Source: Odiellus spinosus (Eukaryota > Arthropoda > Arachnida > Opiliones > Phalangiidae). From it: 64,000 nucleotides of DNA. The notes beneath the pieces were generated by a model. It had not been told where the DNA came from. It did no database searches and worked only from the letters and a program-made list of their open reading frames with translations. Position numbers and translations under genes: made by a program. The DNA is taken from contig OY987227.1 in the NCBI GenBank assembly GCA_963920705.1, positions 2,170,001 to 2,234,000 of the forward strand, given 5' to 3'. Below, in pieces: positions 10,015 to 23,935 of the stretch; the stretch's first letter is position 1; each line of letters starts with the position of its first letter.

Positions 10015-11389
10015 GTATGGTACACTAAGCTCTTGGGCTTCCCTTTAGATCAATTTTTTCGATATTTTTGATGGGGCTTAGAATTTGCACCACGCTGCTT
10101 TTATAGCTTAGACGGTTCTCTTTAAGAATTTAACCACGATTCAATCCTAGTCTTTAACTATAAGTCGCCAGCTCAGTTTTAGTTCCAAATGAAGGAATTA
10201 ATTTTTTCGATATGGTACACTAGGCTCTTGGGCTTCCCTTTAGCTCAATATTTTCGATCTTTTTAATGGGGCTTAGAATTTACACAATGCTTATTTTGTA
10301 GCTTAGACGGTTCTCTTTAAGAATTTAGCCACTATTCAATCCTAGCCTTTAACGATAAATCGCCAGCTCAGTTTTAGTTCCAAATAAATTAATTAATTTT
10401 TTCGGTATGGTACACTAGGCTCTTGGGCTTCCCTTTAGCTCAAATTTTTCGATCTTTTTGATTAGGCTTAGAATTTGCAACACGCTGATTTTATAGCTTA
10501 GAAGGTTCTCTTTAAGAATTTAGCAACTATTCAATCCTAGCCTCTAACGATAAGTCGCCAGCTTAGTTTTAGTTCCAAATAAATTAATTGATTTTTTGGG
10601 TAAGGTACACTAGGCTCTTGGGCTTCCCTTTAGATCAATTTTTTCGATCTTTTTGATGGGGCTTAGAATTTACTTAATGCTTATTTTGTAGCTTAGACGG
10701 TTCTCTTTAAGAATTTAGCCACTATTCAATCCTAGCCTTTAACGATAAGTCGCCAGCTCAGTTTTAGTTCCAAATGAAGAAATTAATTTTTTCGGTAAGG
10801 TACACTAGGCTCTTGGGCTTCCCTTTAGATCAATTTTTTTCGATCTTTTTGATGAGGCTTAGAATTTGCACCATGCTGATTTTGTAGCTTAGACGGTTCT
10901 CTTTAAGAATTTAGCCACGATTCAATCCTAGTCTTTAACTATAAGTCGCCAGCTCAGTTTTAGTTCCAAATGAAGGAATTAATTTTTTCGGTAAGGTACA
11001 CTAGGCTCTTATGCTTCCCTTTAGATCAATATTTTCGATCTTTTTAATGGGGCTTAGAATTTACACAATGCTTATTTTGTAGCTTAGACGGTTCTCTTTA
11101 AGAATTTAGCCACGATGCAATCGTAGTCTTTAACTATAAGTCGCCAGCTCAGTTTTAGTTCCAAATGAAGAAATACATTTTTTCGGTAAGGTACACTAGG
11201 CTCTTGGGCTTCCCTTTAGATCAATTTTTTCGATATTTTTGATGGGGCTTAGAATTTGCACCACGCTGCTTTTATAGCTCAGACGGTTCTCTTTAAGAAT
11301 TTAACCACTATTCAGTCCTAGCCTTTAACGATAAGTCGCCAGCTCAGTTTTAGTTCCAAATTAAGGAATTAATTTTTTCGGTAAGGTAC

Positions 11390-12390
11390 ACTAGGCTCTT
11401 ATGCATCCCTTTAGATCAATATTTTCGAGCTTTTTAATGGGGCTTAGAATTTACACAATGCTTATTTTGTAGCTTAGGTATGGTACACTAGGCTCTTGGG
11501 CTTCCCTTTAGATCAATTTTTTTCGATCTTTTTGATGAGGCTTAGAATTTGCACCATGCTGATTTTGTAGCTTAGACGGTTCTCTTTAAGAAATTAGAAA
11601 CGATTCAATCCTAGACTTTAACTATAAGTCGCCAGCTCAGTTTTAGTTCCAAATGAAGAAATTCATTTTTTCGGTAAGGTACACTAGGCTCTTATGCTTC
11701 CCTTTAGATAAATTTTTTCGATCTTTTTGATGGGCTTAGAATTTGCACCCCTCTGATTTTATAGCTTAGACGGTTCTCTTTAAGAATTTAGCCACTATTC
11801 AATCCTAGCCTTTAAGGATAAGTCGTCAGCTCAGTTTTAGTTCCAAATAAAGAAATTAATTTTTTCCTTAAGGTACACTAGGCTCTTGGGGTTCCCTTTA
11901 GATCTATTTTTTCGCCCTTTTTTGAATGGGCTTAGAATTTGCAAAATGCTTATTTAGTAGCTTAGACGGTTCTTTTTAAGAATTTAGCCACGATTCAATC
12001 CTAGTCATTAACTATAAATCGCCAGCTCAGTTTTAGTTCCAAATAAATAAATTAATTTTTTCGGTAAGGTACACTAGGCTCTTGCGCTTCCTTTAGATCA
12101 ATTTTTTCGATCTTTTTGATGGGGCTTAGAATTTGCACCACGCTGCTTTTATTGCTTAGACGGTTCTCTTTACGAATTTAGCCATTATTCAATCCTAGCC
12201 TTCAACGATAAGTCGCCAGCTCAGTTTTAGTTCCAAATGAAGAAATTAATTTTTTCGGTAAGGTACACTAGGCTCTTGGGCTTCCCTTTAGATCAATTTT
12301 TTCGATCTTTTTCATGGGGCTTAGAATTTGCACCATGCTGATTTTGTAGCTTAGACGGTTCTCTATAAGAATTTAGCCACGATTCAATCC
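11390..12390. repeat. 1,055-bp-offset duplicated block, first copy, with chimeric monomer
   Basis: Carries unusual variants CTTATGCATCCC, CGAGCTTTTTAATGG, CACCCCTCTG, and CGCCCTTTTTTGAATGGG. At 11472 AGCTTAG is joined directly to GTATGGTACAC, so one monomer lost the segment between them. The same order recurs 1,055 bases later, with the chimeric joint again at about 12527. Confidence 0.8.
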
Positions 12391-12444
12391 TAGCCAGCTC
12401 AGTTTTAGTTCCAAATGAAGAAATTAATTTTTTCGGTAAGGTAC

Positions 12445-13445
12445 ACTAGGCTCTTATGCATCCCTTTAGATCAATATTTTCGAGCTTTTTAATGGGGCTT
12501 AGAATTTACATAATGCTTATTTTGTAGCTTAGGTATGGTACACTAGGCTCTTGGGCTTCCCTTTAGATCAATTTTTTTCGATCTTTTTGATGAGGCTTAG
12601 AATTTGCACCATGCTGATTTTGTAGCTTAGACGGTTCTCTTTAAGAAATTAGAAACGATTCAATCCTAGACTTTAACTATAAGTCGCCAGCTCAGTTTTA
12701 GTTCCAAATGAAGAAATTCATTTTTTCGGTAAGGTACACTAGGCTCTTATGCTTCCCTTTAGATAAATTTTTTCGATCTTTTTGATGGGCTTAGAATTTG
12801 CACCCCTCTGATTTTATAGCTTAGACGGTTCTCTTTAAGAATTTAGCCACTATTCAATCCTAGCCTTTAAGGATAAGTCGTCAGCTCAGTTTTAGTTCCA
12901 AATAAAGAAATTAATTTTTTCCTTAAGGTACACTAGGCTCTTGGGGTTCACTTTAGATCTTTTTTTTCGCCCTTTTTTGAATGGGCTTAGAATTTGCAAA
13001 ATGCTTATTTAGTAGCTTAGACGGTTCTTTTTAAGAATTTAGCCACGATTCAATCCTAGTCATTAACTATAAATCGCCAGCTCAGTTTTAGTTCCAAATA
13101 AATAAATAACTTTTTTCGGTAAGGTACACTAGGCTCTTGCGCTTCCTTTAGATCAATTTTTTCGATCTTTTTGATGGGGCTTAGAATTTGCACCACGCTG
13201 CTTTTATTGCTTAGACGGTTCTCTTTACGAATTTAGCCATTATTCAATCCTAGCCTTCAACGATAAGTCGCCAGCTCAGTTTTAGTTCCAAATGAAGAAA
13301 TTAATTTTTTTCGGTAAGGTACACTAGGCTCTTGGGCTTCCCTTTAGATCAATTTTTTCGATCTTTTTCATGGGGCTTAGAATTTGCACCATGCTGATTT
13401 TGTAGCTTAGACGGTTCTCTATAAGAATTTAGCCACGATTCAATC
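12445..13445. repeat. 1,055-bp-offset duplicated block, second copy
   Basis: Copy of 11390-12390. It has a few differences: TACATAATGC against TACACAATGC, GTTCACTTTAG against GTTCCCTTTAG, and AAATAACTTTTTTCGG against AAATTAATTTTTTCGG. Compared with the 3,129-offset block this duplication therefore looks somewhat older. Confidence 0.78.
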
Positions 13446-14418
13446 CTAGACTTTAACTATAAGTCGCCAGCTCAGTTTTAGTTCCAAATGAAGAAATTAA
13501 TTTTTTCGGTAAGCTACACTAGGCTCTTGGGCTTCCCTTTAGATCAATTTTTTCGATCATTTTGATGCGCTTAGAATTTGCACCCCGCTGATTTTATAGC
13601 TTAGACGGTTCTCTTTAAGAATTTAGCCACTATTCAATCCTAGCCAGCGCAGTTTTAGTTCCAAATAAATAAATTAATTTTTTCGGTAATGTACACTAGG
13701 CTCTTGGGCTTCCCTTTAGATCAATTTTTTCGATCTTTTTCATGGGGCTTAGAATTTGCACCATGCTGATTTTGTAGCTTAGACGGTTCTCTATAAGAAT
13801 TTAGCCACGATTCAATCCTAGACTTTAACTATAAGTCGCCAGCTCAGTTTTAGTTCCAAATGAAGAAATTTATTTTTTCGGTAATGTACACTAGGCTCTT
13901 GCGCTTCCCTTTAGCTCAAATTTTTCGATCTTTTTGATGGGGCTTAGAATTTGCAACACGCTGATTTTATAGCTTAGAAGGTTCTCTTTAAGAATTTAGC
14001 AACTATTCAATCCTAGTCTTTAACGATAAGTCGCCAGCTCAGTTTTAGTTCCAAATGAAGAAATTTTTTTTTCGGTATGGTACACTAAGCTCTTGGGCTT
14101 CCCTTTAGATCAATTTTTTCGATATTTTTGATGGGGCTTAGAATTTGCACCACGCTGCTTTTATACCTTAGACGGTTCTCTTTAAGAATTTAACAACTAT
14201 TCAATCCTAGCCTTTAACGATAATTCGCCAGCTCATTTTTACTTCCAACTGAAGTAATTAATTTTTTCGGTAAGGTACACTAGGCTCTTGCGCTTCCCTT
14301 TAGATCAATTTTTTCGATCTTTTTAATGGGGCTTAGAATTTGCACCACGCTGCTTTTATAGCTTAGACGGTTCTCTTTAAGAATTTAACCACTCTTCAAT
14401 CCTAGCCTTTAACGATAA

Positions 14419-14488
14419 GTCGCCAGCTTCTTAAAGACGGTTCTCTTTAAGAATTTAACCACTATTCGGTCCTAGCCTTTAACGATAA
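14419..14488. repeat. 70-bp deleted satellite monomer (single)
   Basis: GTCGCCAGCTTCTTAAAGACGG joins the start of a monomer to its GACGGTTCTC segment, removing 125 bp. The joint contains a few extra bases, so it is not a simple clean deletion. The preceding full monomer carries the linked variant CCACTCTTCAATCC. Confidence 0.88.
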
Positions 14489-15273
14489 GTCGCCAGCTCA
14501 GTTTTAGTTCCAAATGAAGAAATGAATTTTTTCGGTAAGTTACACTAGGCTCTTGGGCTTCCCTTTAGGTCAATTTTTTCGATCTTTTTGATGGGGCTTA
14601 GAATTTGCACAATGCTTATTTTGTAGCTTAGACGGTTCTCTTTAAGAATTTAGCCACTATTCAATCCTAGCCTTTAACGATAAGTCGCCAGCTCAGTTTT
14701 AGTTCCAAATAAATAAATAAATAAATTTTTTCGGTATGGTACACTAGGCTCTTGGGCTTCCCTTTAGATCAATTTTTTTCGATCTTTTTGATAAGGCTTA
14801 GAATTTGCACCATGCTGATTTTGTAGCTTAGACGTTTCTCTTTAAGAATTTAGCCACGATTCAATCCTAGACTTTAACTATAAGTCGCCAGCTCAGTTTT
14901 AGTTCCAAATGAAGAAATTAATTTTTTCGGTATGGTACACTAAGCTCTTGGGCTTCCCTTTAGATCAATTTTTTCGATATTTTTGATGGGGCTTAGAATT
15001 TGCACCACGCTGCTTTTATAGCTTAGACGGTTCTCTTTAAGAATTTAACCACTATTCAATCCTAGCCTTTAACGATAAGTCGCCAGCTCAGTTTTAGTTC
15101 CAACTGAAGTAATTAATTTTTTCGGTAAGGTACACTAGACTCTTGAGCTTCCCTTTAGATCAATTTTTTCGATCTTTTTAATGGGGTTTAGAATTTGCAC
15201 CACGCTGCTTTTATAGCTTAGACGGTTCTCTTTAAGAATTTAACCACTCTTCAATCCTAGCCTTTAACGATAA

Positions 15274-15413
15274 GTCGCCAGCTTCTTAAAGACGGTATTC
15301 TTTAAGAATTTAACCACTATTCAGTCCTAGCCTTTAACGATAAGTCGCCAGCTTCATAAAGACGGTTCTCTTTAAGAATTTAACCACTATTCGGTCCTAG
15401 CCTTTAACGATAA
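15274..15413. repeat. Two tandem 70-bp deleted monomers
   Basis: Short units start at 15274 and 15344, and the next full monomer at 15414. The second joint reads CAGCTTCATAAAGACGG, a one-base variant of the first. The first unit has GGTATTCTTT instead of GGTTCTCTTT. Confidence 0.9.
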
Positions 15414-16199
15414 GTCGCCAGCTCAGTTTTAGTTCCAAATAAATAAATAAATTTTTTCGGTATGGTACACCAGGCTCTTGGGCTTCCCTTTAGATCAATT
15501 TTTTTCGATCTTTTTGATGAAGCTTAGAATTTGCATGATGCTGATTTTGTAGCTTAGACGGTTCTCTTTAAGAATTTAGCCACGATTCAATCCTAGACTT
15601 TAACTATAAGTCGCCAGCTCAGTTTTAGTTCCAAATATATAAATTAATTTTTTCGGTAAGGTACACTAGGCTCTTGGGCTTCCCTTTATATCAATTTTTT
15701 CGATCTTTTTGATGGGGCTTAGAATTTGCACCACGCTGCTTTTATAGCTTAGACGGTTCTCTTTAAGAATTTAACCACTATTCAATCCCAGCCTTTAACT
15801 ATAAGTCGCCAGCTCAGTTTTAGTTCCAAATGAAGAAATTAATTTTTTCGGTATGGTACACTAGGCTCTTGGGCTTCCCTTTAGATCAATTTTTTTCGAT
15901 CTTTTTGATGAGGCTTTGAATTTGCATGATGCTGATTTTGTAGCTTAGACGGTTCTCTTTAAGAATTTAGCCACGATTCAATCCTAGACTTTAACTATAA
16001 GTCGCCAGCTCAGTTTTAGTTCCAAATGAAGAAATTAATTTTTTCGGTAAGGTACACTAGGCTCTTGGGCTTCCCTTTAGATCAATTTTTTCGATCTTTT
16101 TCATGGGGCTTAGAATTTGCACCATGCTGATTTTGTAGCTTAGACGGTTCTCTATAAGAATTTAGCCACGATTCAATCCTAGACTTTAACTATAAGTCG

Positions 16200-17690
16200 C
16201 CAGCTCAGTTTTAGTTCCAAATGAAGAAATTAATTTTTTCGGTAAGCTACACTAGGCTCTTGGGCTTCCCTTTAGATCAATTTTTTCGATCTTTTTGATG
16301 GGCTTAGAATTTGCACCCCGCTGATTTTATAGCTTAGACGGTTCTCTTTAAGAATTTAGCCACTATTCAATCCTAGCCAGCGCAGTTTTAGTTCCAAATA
16401 AATAAATAAATTTTTTCGGTAATGTACACTAGGCTCTTGGGCTTCCCTTTAGATCAATTTTTTCGATCTTTTTCATGGGGCTTAGAATTTGCACCATGCT
16501 GATTTTGTAGCTTAGACGGTTCTCTATAAGAATTTAGCCACGATTCAATCCTAGACTTTAACTATAAGTCGCCAGCTCAGTTTTAGCTCCAAATGAAGAA
16601 ATTAATTTTTTCGGTAAGCTACACTAGGCTCTTGGGCTTCCCTTTAGATCAATTTTTTCGATCTTTTTGATGGGCTTAGAATTTGCACCCCGCTGATTTT
16701 ATAGCTTAGACGGTTCTCTTTAAGAATTTAGCCACTATTCAATCCTAGCCAGCGCAGTTTTAGTTCCAAATAAATAAATTAATTTTTTCGGTAATGTACA
16801 CTAGGCTCTTGGGCTTCCCTTTAGATCAATTTTTTCGATCTTTTTCATGGGGCTTAGAATTTGCACCATGCTGATTTTGTAGCTTAGACGGTTCTCTATA
16901 AGAATTTAGCCACGATTCAATCCTAGACTTTAACTATAAGTCGCCAGCTCAGTTTTACTTCCAAATGAAGAAATTAATTTTTTCGGTAAGCTACACTAGG
17001 CTCTTGGGCTTCCCTTTAGATCAATTTTTTCGATCTTTTTGATGGGCTTAGAATTTGCACCCCGCTGATTTTATAGCTTAGACGGTTCTCTTTAAGAATT
17101 TAGCCACTATTCAATCCTAGCCAGCGCAGTTTTAGTTCCAAATTAATAAATTAATTTTTTTGGTAATGTACACTAGGCTCTTGGGCTTCCCTTTAGATCA
17201 ATTTTTTCGATCTTTTTCATGGGGCTTAGAATTTGCACCATGCTGATTTTGTAGCTTAGACGGTTCTCTATAAGAATTTAGCGACGATTCAATCCTAGAC
17301 TTTAACTATAAGTCGCCAGCTCAGTTTTAGTTCCAAATGAAGAAATTAATTTTTTCGGTAAGCTACACTAGGCTCTTGGGCTTCCCTTTAGATCAATTTT
17401 TTCGATCATTTTGATGCGCTTAGAATTTGCACCCCGCTGATTTTATAGCTTAGACGGTTCTCTTTAAGAATTTAGCCACTATTCAATCCTAGCCAGCGCA
17501 GTTTTAGTTCCAAATAAATAAATTAATTTTTTCGGTAATGTACACTAGGCTCTTGGGCTTCCCTTTAGATCAATTTTTTCGATCTTTTTCATGGGGCTTA
17601 GAATTTGCACCATGCTGATTTTGTAGCTTAGACGGTTCTCTATAAGAATTTAGCCACGATTCAATCCTAGACTTTAACTATAAGTCGCCA
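16200..17690. repeat. 372-bp dimer run 1 (195 + 177)
   Basis: The deletion junction CCTAGCCAGCGCAG occurs at 16377, 16749, 17121 and 17493 (position of CCAG), exactly 372 bases apart. Each dimer joins a 195-bp monomer with GGTAATGTACAC, TTTTTCATGGGG, CACCATGCTG and CTCTATAAG to a 177-bp monomer with GGTAAGCTACAC, GATGGGC and CACCCCGCTG. The latter lacks the 18 bases between CCTAG and CCAG. A single related dimer precedes it, with its junction at 13644. Confidence 0.9.
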
Positions 17691-19249
17691 GCTCAGTTTT
17701 AGTTCCAAATGAAGAAATTTATTTTTTCGGTAATGTACACTAGGCTCTTGCGCTTCCCTTTAGCTCAAATTTTTCGATCTTTTTGATGGGGCTTAGAATT
17801 TGCAACACGCTGATTTTATAGCTTAGAAGGTTCTCTTTAAGAATTTAGCAACTATTCAATCCTAGTCTTTAACGATAAGTCGCCAGCTCAGTTTTAGTTC
17901 CAAATGAAGAAATTAATTTTTTCGGTATGGTACACTAAGCTCTTGGGCTTCCCTTTAGATCAATTTTTTCGATATTTTTGATGGGGCTTAGAATTTGCAC
18001 CACGCTGCTTTTATAGCTTAGACGGTTCTCTTTAAGAATTTAACAACTATTCAATCCTAGCCTTTAACGATAATTCGCCAGCTCAGTTTTAGTTCCAACT
18101 GAAGTAATTAATTTTTTCGGTAAGGTACACTAGGCTCTTGCGCTTCCCTTTAGATCAATTTTTTCGATCTTTTTAATGGGGCTTAGAATTTGCACCACGC
18201 TGCTTTTATAGCTTAGACGGTTCTCTTTAAGAATTTAACCACTCTTCAATCCTAGCCTTTAACGATAAGTCGCCAGCTCAGTTTTAGTTCCAAATAAATA
18301 AATAAATTTTTTCGGTATGGTACACCAGGCTCTTGGGCTTCCCTTTAGATCAATTTTTTTCGATCTTTTTGATAAGGCTTAGAATTTGCACCATGCTGAT
18401 TTTGTAGCTTAGACGTTTCTCTTTAAGAATTTAGCCACTAGTCAATCATAGCCTCTTACGATAAGTCGCCAGCTCAGTTTTAGTTCCAAATAAATAAATT
18501 AATTTTTTCGGTATGGTACACTAGGCTCTTGGGCTTCCCTTTAGATCAATTTTTTTCGATCTTTTTGATGAAGCTTAGAATTTGCATGATGCTGATTTTG
18601 TAGCTTAGACGGTTCTCTTTAAGAATTTAGCCACGATTCAATCCTAGACTTTAACTATAAGTCGCCAGCTCAGTTTTAGTTCCAAATATATAAATTAATT
18701 TTTTCGGTAAGGTACACTAGGCTCTTGGGCTTCCCTTTATATCAATTTTTTCGATCTTTTTGATGGGGCTTAGAATTTGCACCACGCTGCTTTTATAGCT
18801 TAGACGGTTCTCTTTAAGAATTTAACCACTATTCAATCCCAGCCTTTAACTATAAGTCGCCAGCTCAGTTTTAGTTCCAAATGAAGAAATTATTTTTTTC
18901 GGTATGGTACACTAGGCTCTTGGGCTTCCTTTAGATCAATTTTTTTCGATCTTTTTGATGAGGCTTTGAATTTGCATGATGCTGATTTTGTAGCTTAGAC
19001 GGTTCTCTTTAAGAATTTAGCCACGATTCAATCCTAGACTTTAACTATAAGTCGCCAGCTCAGTTTTAGTTCCAAATGAAGAAATTAATTTTTTCGGTAA
19101 GGTACACTAGGCTCTTGGGCTTCCCTTTAGATCAATTTTTTCGATCTTTTTCATGGGGCTTAGAATTTGCACCATGCTGATTTTGTAGCTTAGACGGTTC
19201 TCTATAAGAATTTAGCCACGATTCAATCCTAGACTTTAACTATAAGTCG

Positions 19250-21110
19250 CCAGCTCAGTTTTAGTTCCAAATGAAGAAATTAATTTTTTCGGTAAGCTAC
19301 ACTAGGCTCTTGGGCTTCCCTTTAGATCAATTTTTTCGATCTTTTTGATGGGCTTAGAATTTGCACCCCGCTGATTTTATAGCTTAGACGGTTCTCTTTA
19401 AGAATTTAGCCACTATTCAATCCTAGCCAGCGCAGTTTTAGTTCCAAATAAATAAATTAATTTTTTCGGTAATGTACACTAGGCTCTTGGGCTTCCCTTT
19501 AGATCAATTTTTTCGATCTTTTTCATGGGGCTTAGAATTTGCACCATGCTGATTTTGTAGCTTAGACGGTTCTCTATAAGAATTTAGCCACGATTCAATC
19601 CTAGACTTTAACTATAAGTCGCCAGCTCAGTTTTAGCTCCAAATGAAGAAATTAATTTTTTCGGTAAGCTACACTAGGCTCTTGGGCTTCCCTTTAGATC
19701 AATTTTTTCGATCTTTTTGATGGGCTTAGAATTTGCACCCCGCTGATTTTATAGCTTAGACGGTTCTCTTTAAGAATTTAGCCACTATTCAATCCTAGCC
19801 AGCGCAGTTTTAGTTCCAAATAAATAAATTAATTTTTTCGGTAATGTACACTAGGCTCTTGGGCTTCCCTTTAGATCAATTTTTTCGATCTTTTTCATGG
19901 GGCTTAGAATTTGCACCATGCTGATTTTGTAGCTTAGACGGTTCTCTATAAGAATTTAGCCACGATTCAATCCTAGACTTTAACTATAAGTCGCCAGCTC
20001 AGTTTTAGTTCCAAATGAAGAAATTAATTTTTTCGGTAAGCTACACTAGGCTCTTGGGCTTCCCTTTAGATCAATTTTTTCGATCTTTTTGATGGGCTTA
20101 GAATTTGCACCCCGCTGATTTTATAGCTTAGACGGTTCTCTTTAAGAATTTAGCCACTATTCAATCCTAGCCAGCGCAGTTTTAGTTCCAAATTAATAAA
20201 TTAATTTTTTCGGTAATGTACACTAGGCTCTTGGGCTTCCCTTTAGATCAATTTTTTCGATCTTTTTCATGGGGCTTAGAATTTGCACCATGCTGATTTT
20301 GTAGCTTAGACGGTTCTCTATAAGAATTTAGCCACGATTCAATCCTAGACTTTAACTATAAGTCGCCAGCTCAGTTTTAGTTCCAAATGAAGAAATTAAT
20401 TTTTTCGGTAAGCTACACTAGGCTCTTGGGCTTCCCTTTAGATCAATTTTTTCGATCATTTTGATGCGCTTAGAATTTGCAACCCGCTGATTTTATAGCT
20501 TAGACGGTTCTCTTTAAGAATTTAGCCACTATTCAATCCTAGCCAGCGCAGTTTTAGTTCCAAATAAATAAATTAATTTTTTCGGTAATGTACACTAGGC
20601 TCTTGGGCTTCCCTTTAGATCAATTTTTTCGATCTTTTTCATGGGGCTTAGAATTTGCACCATGCTGATTTTGTAGCTTAGACGGTTCTCTATAAGAATT
20701 TAGCCACGATTCAATCCTAGACTTTAACTATAAGTCGCCAGCTCAGTTTTAGTTCCAAATGAAGAAATTAATTTTTTCGGTAAGGTACACTAGGCTCTTG
20801 GGCTTCCCTTTAGATCAATTTTTTCGATCATTTTGATGCGCTTAGAATTTGCAACCCGCTGATTTTATAGCTTAGACGGTTCTCTTTAAGAATTTAGCCA
20901 CTATTCAATCCTAGCCAGCGCAGTTTTAGTTCCAAATAAATAAATTAATTTTTTCGGTAATGTACACTAGGCTCTTGGGCTTCCCTTTAGATCAATTTTT
21001 TCGATCTTTTTGATGGGGCTTAGAATTTGCACCACGCTGATTTTATAGCTTAGACGGTTCTCTTTAAGAATTTAGCCACTATTCAAACCTAGTCTCTTAG
21101 GATAAGTCGC
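19250..21110. repeat. 372-bp dimer run 2 (195 + 177)
   Basis: The junction CCTAGCCAGCGCAG is at 19427, 19799, 20171, 20543 and 20915, again exactly 372 apart. Its position relative to run 1 is offset by 3,050 bases, and it has one more dimer than run 1. The last units carry GATGCGC and CAACCCGCTG variants. Confidence 0.9.
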
Positions 21111-22257
21111 CAGCTCAGTTTTAGTTCCAAATGAAGAAATTTATTTTTTCGGTAATGTACACTAGGCTCTTGCGCTTCCCTTTAGCTCAAATTTTTCGAT
21201 CTTTTTGATGGGGCTTAGAATTTGCAACACGCTGATTTTATAGCTTAGAAGGTTCTCTTTAAGAATTTAGCAACTATTCAATCCTAGTCTTTAACGATAA
21301 GTCGCCAGCTCAGTTTTAGTTCCAAATGAAGAAATTAATTTTTTCGGTATGGTACACTAAGCTCTTGGGCTTCCCTTTAGATCAATTTTTTCGATCTTTT
21401 TGATGGGCTTAGAATTTGCACCCCGCTGATTTTATAGCTTAGACGGTTCTCTTTAAGAATTTAGCCACTATTCAATCCTAGCCAGCTCAGTTTTAGTTCC
21501 AAATGAAGAAATTAATTTTTTCGGTAATGTACACTAGGCTCTTGGGCTTCCCTTTAGATCAATTTTTTCGATCTTTTTCATGGGGCTTAGAATTTGCACC
21601 ATGCTGATTTTGTAGCTTAGACGGTTCTCTATAAGAATTTAGCCACGATTCAATCCTAGACTTTAACTATAAGTCGCCAGCTCAGTTTTAGTTCCAAATG
21701 AAGAAATTTATTTTTTCGGTAATGTAAACTAGGCTCTTGCGCTTCCCTTTAGCTCAAATTTTTCGATCTTTTTGATGGGGCTTAGAATTTGCAACACGCT
21801 GATTTTATAGCTTAGAAGGTTCTCTTTAAGAATTTAGCAACTATTCAATCCTAGTCTTTAACGATAAGTCGCCAGCTCAGTTTTAGTTCCAAATGAAGAA
21901 ATTAATTTTTTCGGTATGGTACACTAAGCTCTTGGGCTTCCCTTTAGATCAATTTTTTCGATATTTTTGATGGGGCTTAGAATTTGCACCACGCTGCTTT
22001 TATAGCTTAGACGGTTCTCTTTAAGAATTTAACCACTATTCAATCCTAGCCTTTAACGATAAGTCGCCAGCTCAGTTTTAGTTCCAACTGAAGTAATTAA
22101 TTTTTTCGGTAAGGTACACTAGGCTCTTGAGCTTCCCTTTAGATCAATTTTTTCGGTCTTTTTAATGGGGTTTAGAATTTGCACCACGCTGCTTTTATAG
22201 CTTAGACGGTTCTCTTTAAGAATTTAACCACTCTTCAATCCTAGCCTTTAACGATAA

Positions 22258-22397
22258 GTCGCCAGCTTCTTAAAGACGGTATTCTTTAAGAATTTAACCA
22301 CTATTCAGTCCTAGCCTTTAACGATAAGTCGCCAGCTTCATAAAGACGGTTCTCTTTAAGAATTTAACCACTATTCGGTCCTAGCCTTTAACGATAA
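22258..22397. repeat. Two tandem 70-bp deleted monomers
   Basis: Short units start at 22258 and 22328. They repeat the same pair of joints and the same GGTATTCTTT variant as 15274-15413, so this is a copy of that doublet carried within the larger block. Confidence 0.9.
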
Positions 22398-23183
22398 GTC
22401 GCCAGCTCAGTTTTAGTTCCAAATAAATAAATTAATTTTTTCGGTATGGTACACTAGGCTCTTGGGCTTCCCTTTAGATCAATTTTTTTCGATCTTTTTG
22501 ATGAAGCTTAGAATTTGCATGATGCTGATTTTGTAGCTTAGACGGTTCTCTTTAAGAATTTAGCCACGATTCAATCCTAGACTTTAACTATAAGTCGCCA
22601 GCTCAGTTTTAGTTCCAAATATATAAATTAATTTTTTCGGTAAGGTACACTAGGCTCTTGGGCTTCCCTTTATATCAATTTTTTCGATCTTTTTGATGGG
22701 GCTTAGAATTTGCACCACTCTGCTTTTATAGCTTAGACGGTTCTCTTTAAGAATTTAACCACTATTCAATCCCAGCCTTTAACTATAAGTCGCCAGCTCA
22801 GTTTTAGTTCCAAATGAAGAAATAAATTTTTTCGGTATGGTACACTAGGCTCTTGGGCTTCCCTTTAGATCAATTTTTTTCGATCTTTTTGATGAGGCTT
22901 TGAATTTGCATGATGCTGATTTTGTAGCTGAGACGGTTCTCTTTAAGAATTTAGCCACGATTCAATCCTAGACTTTAACTATAAGTCGCCAGCTCAGTTT
23001 TAGTTCCAAATGAAGAAATTAATTTTTTCGGTAAGGTACACTAGGCTCTTGGGCTTCCCTTTAGATCAATTTTTTCGATCTTTTTCATGGGGCTTAGAAT
23101 TTGCACCATGCTGATTTTGTAGCTTAGACGGTTCTCTATAAGAATTTAGCCACGATTCAATCCTAGACTTTAACTATAAGTCG

Positions 23184-23935
23184 CCAGCTCAGTTTTAGTT
23201 CCAAATGAAGAAATTAATTTTTTCGGTAAGCTACACTAGGCTCTTGGGCTTCCCTTTAGATCAATTTTTTCGATCTTTTTGATGGGCTTAGAATTTGCAC
23301 CCCGCTGATTTTATAGCTTAGACGGTTCTTTTTAAGAATTTAGCCACTATTCAATCCTAGCCAGCGCAGTTTTAGTTCCAAATAAATAAATTAATTTTTT
23401 CGGTAATGTACACTAGGCTCTTGGGCTTCCCTTTAGATCAATTTTTTCGATCTTTTTCATGGGGCTTAGAATTTGCACCATGCTGATTTTGTAGCTTAGA
23501 CGGTTCTCTATAAGAATTTAGCCACGATTCAATCCTAGACTTTAACTATAAGTCGCCAGCTCAGTTTTAGTTCCAAATGAAGAAATTAATTTTTTCGGTA
23601 AGCTACACTAGGCTCTTGGGCTTCCCTTTAGATCAATTTTTTCGATCTTTTTGATGGGCTTAGAATTTGCACCCCGCTGATTTTATAGCTTAGACGGTTC
23701 TCTTTAAGAATTTAGCCACTATTCAATCCTAGCCAGCGCAGTTTTAGTTCCAAATAAATAAATTAATTTTTTCGGTAATGTACACTAGGCTCTTGGGCTT
23801 CCCTTTAGATCAATTTTTTCGATCTTTTTCATGGGGCTTAGAATTTGCACCATGCTGATTTTGTAGCTTAGACGGTTCTCTATAAGAATTTAGCCACGAT
23901 TCAATCCTAGACTTTAACTATAAGTCGCCAGCTCA
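23184..23935. repeat. 372-bp dimer run 3 (195 + 177)
   Basis: Only two junctions, at 23361 and 23733, 372 apart. The same flanking monomers as in runs 1 and 2 lie to the left. The distance from the GATGAAGC variant monomer to the first junction is 861 bases here and 860-861 in the other two runs. Isolated junctions recur at 47921, 53167 and 55695. Confidence 0.88.
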
